From: Gemmatimonadota bacterium
Lineage (GTDB): Bacteria > Gemmatimonadota > Gemmatimonadetes > Gemmatimonadales > Gemmatimonadaceae
DNA length: 47,875 nt
Assembly: GCA_016871855.1 (NCBI GenBank)
Contig: VHBQ01000013.1
Coordinates: forward strand, 1-47,875
Reading direction: 5' to 3'
Each line of letters opens with the position of its first letter. The stretch's first letter is position 1. Below are positions 8,593 through 16,715 of the stretch, in pieces. Under the pieces are notes generated by a model. The model was not told the DNA's origin, ran no database searches, and saw only the letters and a list, made by a program, of their open reading frames with translations. Both the position numbers and the translations under genes were made by a program.

Positions 8593-9201
8593 TTACCGCG
8601 CCCCCGACGGCCGCACCTGCAGCAGGCGCGGGATGTCGTCGGCCCAGTCCAACTGGCGCGTGCCGAACGGATAGAGCACGCGCGCGGAGTCGTCCGGCGT
8701 GAAGACGAGCACGGCGGCGGAGTGCGCGACTTCATACGATCCGTCCGCGTTCGGCGTGCCGAGGATCGCGGGAGGCATCCCGATGCCGGCCATGATCCGG
8801 TTCACGTCATCGGCATCGCCGCGCAAGCCGACGAATGACGCGTCGAACTGATCGAGCCACCGCCGCAGATGCGGCAGGGAGTCGCGCGCCGGGTCGAGCG
8901 TGACGAAGACGAAGCGCGTCTTTCGCTGGTCCTCAAACGGGAGCTTCCGCAGCACTGCGGCGACGTTGGCGACATGCACCGGGCAGATGTCGGGACAGTG
9001 CGTGTAGCCAAAGAACAGGAAGGTGAGCAGCCCCTGCGTCTCGCGGGCAAAAGCGTACGGGGCGCCGCGTGTGTCCGTCAGCGTGAAGTCCGGGCGCGCC
9101 AAGGCAGGCTCCACCGCCACGCCATGCCGTGGGGCGGGTGGCGAGCAAGCAGCCATCAGGCAGGCGGCCGCCAGCGCGATCGGGAGCTTCTGTGGGGGCA
9201 T
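8593..9201 (-). CDS. SCO1/SenC-family copper chaperone lipoprotein
   Basis: A 202-residue protein from the ATG at 9201. The N-terminus M-P-P-Q-K-L-P-I-A-L-A-A-A-C-L-M-A-A-C is a lipoprotein signal with a lipobox Cys at residue 19. The thioredoxin-like SCO fold follows, with F-F-G-Y-T-H-C-P-D-I-C-P (Cu-binding C-x3-C), F-V-T-L-D-P-A-R-D near residue 105 and the copper His in Y-E-V-A-H-S-A near residue 163. It delivers copper to the CuA site of cytochrome oxidase subunit II. Longer upstream frame (to a GTG at 9318) runs through a repeat and is not SCO-like. First gene of the minus-strand run ending with acpS. Confidence 0.94.
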   Translation of the reverse strand: MPPQKLPIALAAACLMAACSPPAPRHGVAVEPALARPDFTLTDTRGAPYAFARETQGLLTFLFFGYTHCPDICPVHVANVAAVLRKLPFEDQRKTRFVFVTLDPARDSLPHLRRWLDQFDASFVGLRGDADDVNRIMAGIGMPPAILGTPNADGSYEVAHSAAVLVFTPDDSARVLYPFGTRQLDWADDIPRLLQVRPSGAR

Positions 9202-9290
9202 CGCGAGAAAGCTAATCGAGCGGGCGCGCCATGCACGATCCGTGTGCCGCCGCTGGGGTCTACGGCACGGAGCGTCCCACGGCCTTGCCG

Positions 9291-9393
9291 CGGATCGCGC
9301 GGAGCAGCGCGGATGCACGCGGATCCATCCTCAAAGTGACACCGCTTCACGCATGATCCGCGACAATCCGCGCCCATCCGCGTGATCCGCGTC
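9291..9393. repeat. Inverted CGCGGAT/ATCCGCG phrase repeat
   Basis: Left half (9291-9326) has several spaced CGGAT phrases on the + strand; right half (9354-9393) has four ATCCGCG phrases, the reverse complement, with a 27-base spacer. It lies between the divergent SCO1 and DUF6941-like genes. The same phrase family is at 38369-38543. It could form a long imperfect cruciform or RNA hairpin. Confidence 0.8.
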
Positions 9394-9467
9394 CAAGCAG
9401 ATGCGGTTCTGTGTTACATCAAACCTGCCCGCTCGCCGCCTGTGCGGTCGTGGGATAGCTTTCCCAT

Positions 9468-9896
9468 ATGTATTGCTCCTTCGCCCTATTCGCCGACGCC
9501 GCCAACCTCTCACAGGAAGGCAAACTCAACGTGCTTGGCGTCTTTGACGCCCTGCACGTGGCCTCCGTCCCGGCCGTGCATCCGCGTGCGACGCTCGTGG
9601 TCCGGCTGAAGGCCAGCCCCGATGACGCCGGCACGCACGCGCTGTCGCTGGCTTGGGTCTCGCCCAGCGGCAACGAGATATGGTCCTCGAGCGGCGAGGT
9701 TGAGGTGCACACGCCGCCGCCGGGCGCCATCGAAGTGGACATCCCCGTCATCGCCGCCATTGACCTGCCCATCGCCGAAGGCGGCGTGCACGTGATGCGC
9801 GTCGAACTCGACAGCGAAGTCGAGGCGGAGGTCAGTCTGCACGTGCACGTCGGCACGGCGGTCGCGCCGCTCGCCGCAGGCGGGCTCGTCTCCTAG
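9468..9896 (+). CDS. Conserved hypothetical protein, DUF6941-like
   Basis: A 142-residue protein with the N-terminal pattern C-S-F-A-L-F-A-D-A-A-N-L-S-Q-E-G-K-L-N-V-L-G-V-F-D, which I associate with DUF6941, followed by beta strands (A-T-L-V-V-R-L-K-A-S, S-L-A-W-V-S-P-S-G, and a C-terminal G-V-H-V-M-R-V-E-L-D). This looks like an immunoglobulin-like or C2-like beta sandwich. There is no signal peptide or membrane helix. Function is unknown. It stands alone on the + strand, and its last four bases overlap the convergent peptidase stop. Confidence 0.75.
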   Translation: MYCSFALFADAANLSQEGKLNVLGVFDALHVASVPAVHPRATLVVRLKASPDDAGTHALSLAWVSPSGNEIWSSSGEVEVHTPPPGAIEVDIPVIAAIDLPIAEGGVHVMRVELDSEVEAEVSLHVHVGTAVAPLAAGGLVS

Positions 9897-10855
9897 CCGG
9901 CGAGCCCCGGCACGCCGTCGCGTCCCACCGCGGCGCGCACGCCACGCTCGATCGCGTCCTCAAGCGCCGCCACGGCCAGGCGCTCCGCGCGCAACGCATC
10001 CGCCGGAGCGCCCGACAGCGGACAGAGCGCGAAAATCACGTCGCCGTCCACGAGTGAGCCGGCGGGGCGAACGCGCCGGTGCAGCGCCGCCCCCGCCGCC
10101 TGCGCCACGCCCTTCAGCGCCACCTTGTCGAGCACGCCGTCCACGGCGACAACAGCAATGGTGGTGTGGTGCGCGTTGTCAAAGACGCTGGCGAGGCCAC
10201 GCGCGGAGAGCTCGCGATCGGCGTTGACAAACGCGCCGTCGCGGCGCGCGCCCGCGATGATGCGCCCTTCGGCATCGCACACGTCGCCAAACGCGTTGAC
10301 GGCGGCGAGCGCGAACGCGGACTGCCCGTTCACCTCGGTGATCGCGGTCCCTACACCGCCCTTCATGCACGCTCCGGGGCCGAGCGCCTTGCCGACCGTC
10401 AGCCCCGTTCCGGCGCCGACGCTCCCTTCTGCCACGTCGCGAGCGACGGCCGCCTCGCAGGCGTCATAGCCCATCTGCGCGGTCGGACGCACGTCGAAAC
10501 GTCCGAGCGGCGACAGGTCAAAGAGCACGGCTGCCGGCACGATGGGCACGACGCCGTCTCCCGCCGGAAAGCCGCGCCCTCGCTCCTCCATCCATCGCAT
10601 CACGCCGTCGGCGGCCGCCAATCCATACGCGGAGCCGCCGGCGATGACGACCGCGTCCACGCGGTCCACGAGGTGTCCCGGCTCGAGCAGCGCCAGTTCC
10701 CGCGTTCCCGTGGCGCGCCCGAACACCGCGCACGCCCCGCGCAGCGGCCCGTCGAGTCCGCGCACGATGGTGCAGCCCGTGGCGCCCGCCGCGTCGGTGG
10801 CATGCCCCACCGCCAGACCGAAGCGGCGCAGGTCCACGCGCACGCCGGCGCTCAC
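9893..10855 (-). CDS. P1-family peptidase (DmpA/NylC-like self-cleaving Ntn hydrolase)
   Basis: A 320-residue protein of the P1/S58-like family. Visible blocks: V-G-H-A-T-D near the N-terminus, V-V-I-A-G-G-S-A-Y-G-L-A-A-A-D-G-V near residue 75, G-A-G-T-G-L-T-V-G-K near residue 150, K-G-G-V-G-T-A near residue 170, and H-T-T-I-A-V-V-A-V-D near residue 232. In relatives the chain is cut before the Thr of the last block (usually N-T-T-I), so here cleavage before one of its two Thr residues is expected; the usual Asn is His. Substrates are typically N-terminal amino-acid amides or cyclic amides. The start overlaps the four-CxxC gene by ATGA. Confidence 0.88.
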   Translation of the reverse strand: MSAGVRVDLRRFGLAVGHATDAAGATGCTIVRGLDGPLRGACAVFGRATGTRELALLEPGHLVDRVDAVVIAGGSAYGLAAADGVMRWMEERGRGFPAGDGVVPIVPAAVLFDLSPLGRFDVRPTAQMGYDACEAAVARDVAEGSVGAGTGLTVGKALGPGACMKGGVGTAITEVNGQSAFALAAVNAFGDVCDAEGRIIAGARRDGAFVNADRELSARGLASVFDNAHHTTIAVVAVDGVLDKVALKGVAQAAGAALHRRVRPAGSLVDGDVIFALCPLSGAPADALRAERLAVAALEDAIERGVRAAVGRDGVPGLAG

Positions 10856-11040
10856 CGGTTGGTCGGTGCCGGGTCGCCCTCACGGGGCGGGCCCTTCGCC
10901 GCGCACGTCCGGCACCGCACCACGCCCTTCATCTCGCACATATTGCAAATGAAGGTGCCGCACTCTTGGCAGGGATACCCCTCCGAGGCGCGCTCCTCCC
11001 TGCCGCAGGCGCGGCAGACCATCGCGTCACGCTCACTCAT
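10852..11040 (-). CDS. Four-CxxC zinc-ribbon mini-protein
   Basis: A 62-residue protein with eight Cys in four C-x2-C knuckles at residues 9/12, 24/27, 32/35 and 43/46, then a polar Pro-rich tail. This spacing would bind two zinc ions as paired ribbons or a small treble-clef/B-box-like fold. I do not recognise a named family. It sits between the response regulator (13 bases upstream) and the P1 peptidase (ATGA overlap), so it belongs to the same transcript. A role as a small DNA-, RNA- or protein-binding adaptor is a guess. Confidence 0.8.
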   Translation of the reverse strand: MSERDAMVCRACGREERASEGYPCQECGTFICNMCEMKGVVRCRTCAAKGPPREGDPAPTNR

Positions 11041-11053
11041 CGTGTGCCTCCGG

Positions 11054-12406
11054 TCAGGCCCGGCCGCGTGGGCGGTCGGCCAGGTCGTATTCCTTGATCT
11101 TCTTGATCAGCGTCGCGCGCGCGATCCCCAGCTCCTTGGCCGCGTGGGTGCGGTTGTGCTGGTGCGCCTTCAGCGTGCGATCAATGTGCGCCCTCTCCAC
11201 GTCCGCGAGCGTGCGTGGCGTGTGATGCGCCACGTCGGCGCCGCTCGCCGTCGTCACTTCGCGGGCCAGGTGGCGCGCCTCGATGCGGCCCGCGCCGCGG
11301 GCAAGCAGCATCGACCGCTCGAGGATGTTGCGCAACTCGCGGATGTTCCCGGGCCATCCATACCTTAGCACGGCCTCGAGGGCGTCCTCGGCCAGCGCGG
11401 TGGGCGCCTCAGCGATTGTCGACGCGAGTTCGCCGAACAGCTGGCCGATGAGCTCGAGCAGGTCCTCGCGTGAGCGCTCGCGCAGCGGCAGCAGCCGCAC
11501 CGGCATCACGGAGAGCCGGTAATAGAGGTCCTCGCGGAAGCGCCCCCCGCTGACTTCCTCGCCGAGGTCGCGGCTGGTGGCAGCGATCACCCGGACATCG
11601 GGGACGATCTCCACGGTGCCGCCGTGTCGCCGGAAGCCCCGTCCCTCCAGCGCGCGCAGCAGCTTGGGCTGCAGTTGCGGCGCGAGGTCGCCGATTTCAT
11701 CGAGGAAGAGCGTCCCGCCATCGGCAATCTCGAACAACCCGCGGCGCGCCGGCTTCCCGCCCGCCCCCTCTTCACCAAACAGCTCGAGGTCGAGCGACTC
11801 CGATGTGAGCGTGGCGCAATTGACTTCGACGAACGGTCCCGCGGCCCGCGGGCTCTGCTGGTGGATCAGCTCGGCGACGCGCCCCTTGCCGGAGCCCCGC
11901 TCACCCGTGATCAGCCCCGTCGTCCGTTCGCTCTGGGCCAGCACGCTCACCTGGCGCGCGAGCTCGCGCATCGCGGCCGATGAGCCGACGAGTACGCGCG
12001 ACCCGGCGACCCGCTTCTCAAGCAGGTAGCGGTTCATCCGGCGCAGGTGCGACTTCTCCAGCGCGCGGTCGGCCGCGGCCGAAAGGTGGCTCAGATCCAC
12101 CGGCTTCGTGAGGAAGTTCTCCGCCCCCTTCTTCAGCGCGTCTACCGCCATCGGAACGTCCCCGTAGGCGGTCACCATGATCACCACCGGGTCGTCCTCC
12201 CGGATCTTGGCGAGCACGTCGAATCCCGGAATGTCCGGCAGGCGAACGTCAAGCAGGACTAGGTCGGGGCGCAGGCGCCAATAGGCCTCGACGCCGTCGA
12301 GGCCGGTGTAGGCCTCGCTCACGACATGCTGCCCGTCGTGGCGGAAAAACATGGCGAAGGCGGACGCAATTGCGACTTCGTCGTCAATGATCAGGATGCT
12401 GGCCAT
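11054..12406 (-). CDS. NtrC-type response regulator lacking a canonical GAFTGA loop
   Basis: A 450-residue protein. Receiver domain 1-120 with acidic pair Asp8/Asp9 and phospho-acceptor Asp53 in L-L-D-V-R-L-P-D. AAA+ domain about 139-375 with Walker A G-E-R-G-S-G-K-G, Walker B G-G-T-L-F-L-D-E-I-G-D-L and sensor-II-like G-W-P-G-N-I-R-E-L. A Fis-type helix-turn-helix (A-A-K-E-L-G-I-A-R-A-T-L-I-K-K-I) ends the protein. Where sigma-54 activators read E-L-F-G-H-x3-G-A-F-T-G-A, this one has E-L-F-G-E-E-G-A-G-G-K-P-A-R-R-G, so the sigma-54 contact loop is not recognisable. It starts three bases after the kinase stop and is surely its partner. Confidence 0.93.
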   Translation of the reverse strand: MASILIIDDEVAIASAFAMFFRHDGQHVVSEAYTGLDGVEAYWRLRPDLVLLDVRLPDIPGFDVLAKIREDDPVVIMVTAYGDVPMAVDALKKGAENFLTKPVDLSHLSAAADRALEKSHLRRMNRYLLEKRVAGSRVLVGSSAAMRELARQVSVLAQSERTTGLITGERGSGKGRVAELIHQQSPRAAGPFVEVNCATLTSESLDLELFGEEGAGGKPARRGLFEIADGGTLFLDEIGDLAPQLQPKLLRALEGRGFRRHGGTVEIVPDVRVIAATSRDLGEEVSGGRFREDLYYRLSVMPVRLLPLRERSREDLLELIGQLFGELASTIAEAPTALAEDALEAVLRYGWPGNIRELRNILERSMLLARGAGRIEARHLAREVTTASGADVAHHTPRTLADVERAHIDRTLKAHQHNRTHAAKELGIARATLIKKIKEYDLADRPRGRA

Positions 12407-12409
12407 CGG

Positions 12410-15400
12410 TCAGGTGGCAGGGGTAATCGGAAGTTCCACTTCAAAGGTCGCGCCGCGCCCCGGTTCGGAGCGGGCCCGGAGGACGCCGCGGTGTTCGCGC
12501 ACAATGCCGTCGGAGATGGAGAGGCCGAGGCCTGTGCCCGCCCCCCGCGGCTTGGTCGTAAAGAAGGGATTGAAAATGTGCGGTAGCGCCTCGGGGGCGA
12601 TGCCCGCCCCGGAGTCGCTGATCGACACGATGAACGACTCGCCGCGCACCTCGCTCGACACCGAGATGCGCCGCTCGCTCGGCTGGTGCGCCACGGCCTG
12701 CTCCGCATTCGACAGCAGGTTGATGAAGACCTGCTGCAGTTGGAACGGGTCCGCCACGATGAGCGGCGGGTCCGCCATCAGCGAGACCGACAGCTTGATG
12801 TCCTGCATCCGCAGCGCGTAGCGCCGCAGGTCGATGGTGTCACGCAGCGCCTGGTTGATGTCGCTGGGGATGCGTTCGGGCTGCCCCTGCCGACCGAACG
12901 CGAGCAGCTTGCCGACAATGCGCGACGCGCGCTTGGCCTCGCGCGTGATCGTCTCCAGCGCTCGCGCTGCGTCCTCGCCGCCCACCCCGCGCTCGAGCAC
13001 CTGCGCGTACGCCAGGATGCTCGTGAGCGGCGAGTTCACCTCATGGGCCACGCCGCCCACCAGTTCGCCCATCGCCACCAGACGATCCTGCCGGATCGCT
13101 TGGTCGAGGAGCAGACGCTCGTCGGTCACGTCGCGCGCGATGGCGATCACGCCCGTCACGCGCCCTCCCTCGATGATGGGGGCCCCCACCAGGGTGGCGA
13201 AGCCGCGCACGCCGCCGGGGCGCGTGAAGCGGATGGTCGAGCGCGAACGCTCCCCCTGCAGCGCCTGCGCGAAGGCCTGCCACATCGCCGGCGCTTCCGA
13301 CTCGTCGAGCAGCTCCGCAAACGGACGGCCAAGAAGCTCGTCGCGCGAGCGGCCGAACACCGTTTCGATGGCGCGGTTCACCGCGGTGAGGTTGCCCTCC
13401 TCGTCGATGCAGACGATGGCGTCCTCCGCGGCTTCGACCAGCCGCGTGTACCGCGCCTCCGCGGTCTGCAGCGCGACCGCCTGCGCCCGCTCCTCGGTGA
13501 CGTCGCGCGCAACGCCGAGCAAGCCCACCACCACGCCCGCCCGCCGCAGCGGCGCGACCGAGGCCGAGAGCAGGCGAGCGGCGCCGTCGGGACGGGTGAA
13601 CGTGAGTTCGACGCGCCCCGGCGTTCCGGCAACGGCCGCCGTGAAGACCTCCATCGCGACCGTCGTCTCCGAAGGCTCGAGGAAGGATGCGAATGACCGA
13701 CCCACGATATCCGACCGGCCGATGCCGGACAGCTGTTCCGCGCCCGCATTGACCGAGGTCAGGATGCCGCCGAGGTCCAGCGTCACGATCGCGTCCGTGG
13801 CCGTCTCCACCAGGTCCCGATACCGCGCGTTGGCGGCCAGCATCTCGTCGCGGGCCCGGATCTCCTCCGTCACGTCGCGCAGGGAGATGAGCAGATGGCT
13901 CACCCGCTCTGCATCGGACATCGGCGCCATTCGCACGGACACATGATGGCGCGTCCCCTCAGCGGGGAGGATCGTCCCGTCGATGCGTGCCTCCTCGCCT
14001 CGTCGCGTTCGGCTGATCGCCTCGGCCCACACCGTCGCCTCGCCAGCGGGAACCAGCGCGCCAAGGCGCGCCTCCTCCAGCGCCGCATCGCCGCCAAACA
14101 GGCGCTGCGCCGCTGGATTGGCAAACTCGATGACGCCCTCCGCGGACGTGATCAGGATCGCGTCCGAGGTGTTGTCCACCACAAGGCGATGGCGGTCGGC
14201 CAGCGCGCTGAAGGCCGTCTCATCACTCACCGAGACCACGGCGCCGCCGCTTCCCGGATGCGGCGCCGCGAGGACCTCGAGCACCCGTCCGTTCCACGCC
14301 GAGCGCAGGCGCTCGCGCGACGTCTGGCCTTCGAGGATGGCCTGGCCGACGGCGGTCGCCTCGGAGAGCACTCGGGGCTCGTGCAGGATCGCGTCGTAGA
14401 AATCGCGCCCGCGCGCTCCGTCGTCTGTCGGCAAGCCGGCGATTTCGAGAAACTGGGCATTGTATCGCACGACGCGCGCCTCGGCGTCCAGCACGACAAT
14501 GCCGTCGCCGATCGCCTCAAACGCCGCGCTGATCTCCCGCTGCGCTTCGGCCGCCTCGTCGTAGAGCCGGGCGTTGACGATGGCCACCGCCACCTGCGAC
14601 GCGAACTGCTGCAGCATGCGGGCGTCTTCGTCGTCGAACGGACGCTGGCGGTTCACAATGCTGAGCACGCCGACCACCTCTCCGCCCGCTAGCATCGGAG
14701 CCACGACACTGCGCTGGATCGACGCGAGCCGCCGCGTTGGCTCAAAGCAATCGGACTCCAACGCCGCGTCGTTTACGATGATCGCGCGGGCCTCGCGCGT
14801 CGCCCGCCCCGAGACAGAGGCGTTGATCGGCAGGAACATCCCCTGCAGCGAGCGCGCCACCCCCTCGGCCGAGATGATCTGCAGATAGTCGTCGCGCCGC
14901 AGCGCGATGTCCGCCCCCTCTACGCCGAACAGCGCGATGGCGTGGCGCAACGCGAGCCGGAGCACCTCCGGCAGCCGGGTGGCCGATCCGAGCGCCTGCG
15001 CCAGCGACGCCAGGGCGCCGCTCTGCCGCCGATCGCGTTCGCTCTGCTCGTAGAGCGCGGCGTTGAAGAGCGCCGTGGCGGCGTGCGTGGCGAGCGTCTG
15101 CGCCGCGTCGAAGTCACCATCGCTGAACGCGGAGGCCACAGGGCAGTACGCTCCGATCAGTCCCACCAGGCGGAACCCCTGCATGACCGGCACGGCGATG
15201 ACCGCCATTTGCTGATCGCCGGCCACGGTCTGGCGAACCGCGCGACCGGTGCGAACCACCTCGCCGAAGGCAGCGCTCACCTGCGTCGCGGAGTCCAGCG
15301 GGGCCTGGCCATCCGGGGTGACATGCACACGCACGTCCGCAGCGTCGGTGGCGGACGCCGGTGGACGCGCGACTACCACGCCGTCTGCTGGCACCACCCT

Positions 15401-15649
15401 CAACAGCTGAAGCGCAACATCGAGCTCCAGCGCGTCACGATCCAGCGAACGCAAGAGCGACGATGCCGCCTCGTGCAGGTGCTGCACGCGCAGCAGCCGC
15501 CGCTCGGCGGTGGCCACCTGCATGGCGCGCTGCTGTAGAACCGCCTCGATCACCGCCCCCTGATCGCGCGGCATCTCGCGCAGCACAAGCCGCACCTGAT
15601 CGTCGAGCGTTTGTGGGTCCGGATGGCCGGTAGGCGTTGAGTTTGCCAC
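12410..15649 (-). CDS. Cytoplasmic GAF/PAS hybrid-input sensor histidine kinase
   Basis: From the GTG at 15649 the protein has 1079 residues. Rough order: GAF-like 60-190, GAF 205-370, four PAS domains (375-490, 490-620, 620-740, 745-865; each later one ends in a D-V-T-E/D-E PAC motif), HisKA about 870-935 with phospho-His in G-V-A-H-E-V-N-S-P-L, and HATPase 975-1079 with N-L-L-S-N-A-E, D-S-G-A-G-I and G-T-G-L-G-L-S-I. No membrane helix is seen, so it senses cytoplasmic ligands or redox state. The frame is open to 15760, but those 37 codons cover an inverted repeat and look non-coding. It forms a two-component pair with the regulator three bases downstream. Confidence 0.92.
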   Translation of the reverse strand: MANSTPTGHPDPQTLDDQVRLVLREMPRDQGAVIEAVLQQRAMQVATAERRLLRVQHLHEAASSLLRSLDRDALELDVALQLLRVVPADGVVVARPPASATDAADVRVHVTPDGQAPLDSATQVSAAFGEVVRTGRAVRQTVAGDQQMAVIAVPVMQGFRLVGLIGAYCPVASAFSDGDFDAAQTLATHAATALFNAALYEQSERDRRQSGALASLAQALGSATRLPEVLRLALRHAIALFGVEGADIALRRDDYLQIISAEGVARSLQGMFLPINASVSGRATREARAIIVNDAALESDCFEPTRRLASIQRSVVAPMLAGGEVVGVLSIVNRQRPFDDEDARMLQQFASQVAVAIVNARLYDEAAEAQREISAAFEAIGDGIVVLDAEARVVRYNAQFLEIAGLPTDDGARGRDFYDAILHEPRVLSEATAVGQAILEGQTSRERLRSAWNGRVLEVLAAPHPGSGGAVVSVSDETAFSALADRHRLVVDNTSDAILITSAEGVIEFANPAAQRLFGGDAALEEARLGALVPAGEATVWAEAISRTRRGEEARIDGTILPAEGTRHHVSVRMAPMSDAERVSHLLISLRDVTEEIRARDEMLAANARYRDLVETATDAIVTLDLGGILTSVNAGAEQLSGIGRSDIVGRSFASFLEPSETTVAMEVFTAAVAGTPGRVELTFTRPDGAARLLSASVAPLRRAGVVVGLLGVARDVTEERAQAVALQTAEARYTRLVEAAEDAIVCIDEEGNLTAVNRAIETVFGRSRDELLGRPFAELLDESEAPAMWQAFAQALQGERSRSTIRFTRPGGVRGFATLVGAPIIEGGRVTGVIAIARDVTDERLLLDQAIRQDRLVAMGELVGGVAHEVNSPLTSILAYAQVLERGVGGEDAARALETITREAKRASRIVGKLLAFGRQGQPERIPSDINQALRDTIDLRRYALRMQDIKLSVSLMADPPLIVADPFQLQQVFINLLSNAEQAVAHQPSERRISVSSEVRGESFIVSISDSGAGIAPEALPHIFNPFFTTKPRGAGTGLGLSISDGIVREHRGVLRARSEPGRGATFEVELPITPAT

Positions 15650-15690
15650 GGTGTCTTCTGGACGGTGACGCGAGAACTGACAGCCAGAAT

Positions 15691-15715
15691 TTGCTGTCCA
15701 TAATCCATACAGCAA
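15691..15715. promoter_or_regulatory. Inverted repeat upstream of the sensor kinase
   Basis: TTGCTGT (15691-15697) and ACAGCAA (15709-15715) form perfect 7-bp arms around an 11-base AT-rich spacer, about 42 bases before the GTG of the kinase gene. This could be an operator, perhaps for the regulator encoded downstream. No promoter hexamers are convincing. Confidence 0.4.
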
Positions 15716-15800
15716 TTCGCTGGTCTGCGACAGGGGGTTCGAGGCACCCCGGGACGCCAAGGCCCTGCGGGGGGCGGCCGCGCGGCGGCGGCCGACTTGG

Positions 15801-16715
15801 CTACACCAGCCGTGCGCCGGTTGGCATCAATAGATGCAGCGCCTGCGGCTCGACGCGCAGGGCCAGCGGCGTGGGTTCGATCAGGTCACCATCAGCCTGC
15901 GCCAGCACTCCCGCCTGATCGGTCTGGAGGGAGATCTCACGCCCTTGGGCGAAGGTCCATCGTGCATCGGCGTGTCGACGTCGAAGCAGGATCTCGGCCA
16001 CCGAAAAGGTCAACGCGTCCAGCAGGTTCCGCGCGTCGACGATGACGAGATCCAGCAGTCCATCGGTCAGCGAGGCGCCCGGCGCCACTTCCAGGAGTCC
16101 ATCGAAGAGCCGTCCGAGGTTGAGGACCATCGCGACGGAGGCGGTGCGCTCAATGACTCGACCATCGACGACGGCTCGGAGCGGAAAGCGCACGGGCGAC
16201 AGCGCGGCAGATGTGGCGCTGACGACGTACGATGCCGGGCCCAGCGCTCGCTTAAGGCCTCCGCGGGCGCCCGCGATCATCGCGGCATCGAGACCAAGCC
16301 CGGCGCCGATCCCCACGCGGCGTCGGTTGTTCAGCACCGCAGCGTCGATCCGCCGCCCCGTCGCGCCGTGGAGCGCGGCCGCGGCCCGCGCCGGCGACAG
16401 CGGAATCGAGAGCGCGCGAGCCAACTGGTTGCCGGTGCCCGCGGGGAGAATGCCGATCGGCAGGTCCGCGCCGACGTCGGCGAGCCCCGTTGCCGCCTCC
16501 ATTACTGTGCCGTCGCCGCCGAGCACGAGGAGTCGGTCGTGCGCGACGGCGAGTTCGCGAGCGGCGCGGGATCCGTCGCCGGGGCATCGCGTGTGCTCCA
16601 CGGTCGGTGATGTGCCGACCTCGCTGAACGCGCGCAACACGGCCGCCTCGGACCGCGCTCCGGCGCGGGAGGCGGGATTTACGATGAGCGCGGTCCGCTG
16701 GTTCAGAACTGCCAC
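15801..16715 (-). CDS. Diacylglycerol/lipid kinase family protein
   Basis: A 304-residue protein from the GTG at 16715, chosen because the family begins with a strand like T-A-L-I-V-N-P-A-S-R within the first dozen residues; the frame upstream is Arg/His-rich shadow of tamB. It has the DAGK catalytic motif L-V-L-G-G-D-G-T-V-M-E-A near residue 75, I-L-P-A-G-T-G-N-Q-L-A-R near residue 103, G-L-G-L-D-A near residue 150 and a C-terminal beta domain with A-D-G-D-L. It phosphorylates a lipid such as diacylglycerol or a sphingoid/isoprenoid lipid; which one is unknown. It overlaps the tamB stop by 13 bases and is the last gene of that unit. Confidence 0.9.
   Translation of the reverse strand: MAVLNQRTALIVNPASRAGARSEAAVLRAFSEVGTSPTVEHTRCPGDGSRAARELAVAHDRLLVLGGDGTVMEAATGLADVGADLPIGILPAGTGNQLARALSIPLSPARAAAALHGATGRRIDAAVLNNRRRVGIGAGLGLDAAMIAGARGGLKRALGPASYVVSATSAALSPVRFPLRAVVDGRVIERTASVAMVLNLGRLFDGLLEVAPGASLTDGLLDLVIVDARNLLDALTFSVAEILLRRRHADARWTFAQGREISLQTDQAGVLAQADGDLIEPTPLALRVEPQALHLLMPTGARLV

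Noticed and set aside
9202-9318. Upstream extension of the SCO1 protein to a GTG at 9318
   Set aside because: It would put 39 Arg/Cys-rich residues partly made of the CGCGGAT repeat before a perfect lipoprotein signal.
9291-9393. CRISPR array at the phrase repeats
   Set aside because: Units are 7-14 bases with no unique spacers of constant length, and there are no cas genes.
11054-12406. Plain sigma-54 activator annotation
   Set aside because: The fold fits, but the loop that contacts sigma-54 is not recognisable, so I did not claim sigma-54 dependence or call -24/-12 promoters.
15650-15760. Extension of the sensor kinase to an ATG at 15760
   Set aside because: The added residues cover the TTGCTGT/ACAGCAA inverted repeat and lack any similarity to kinase input domains.
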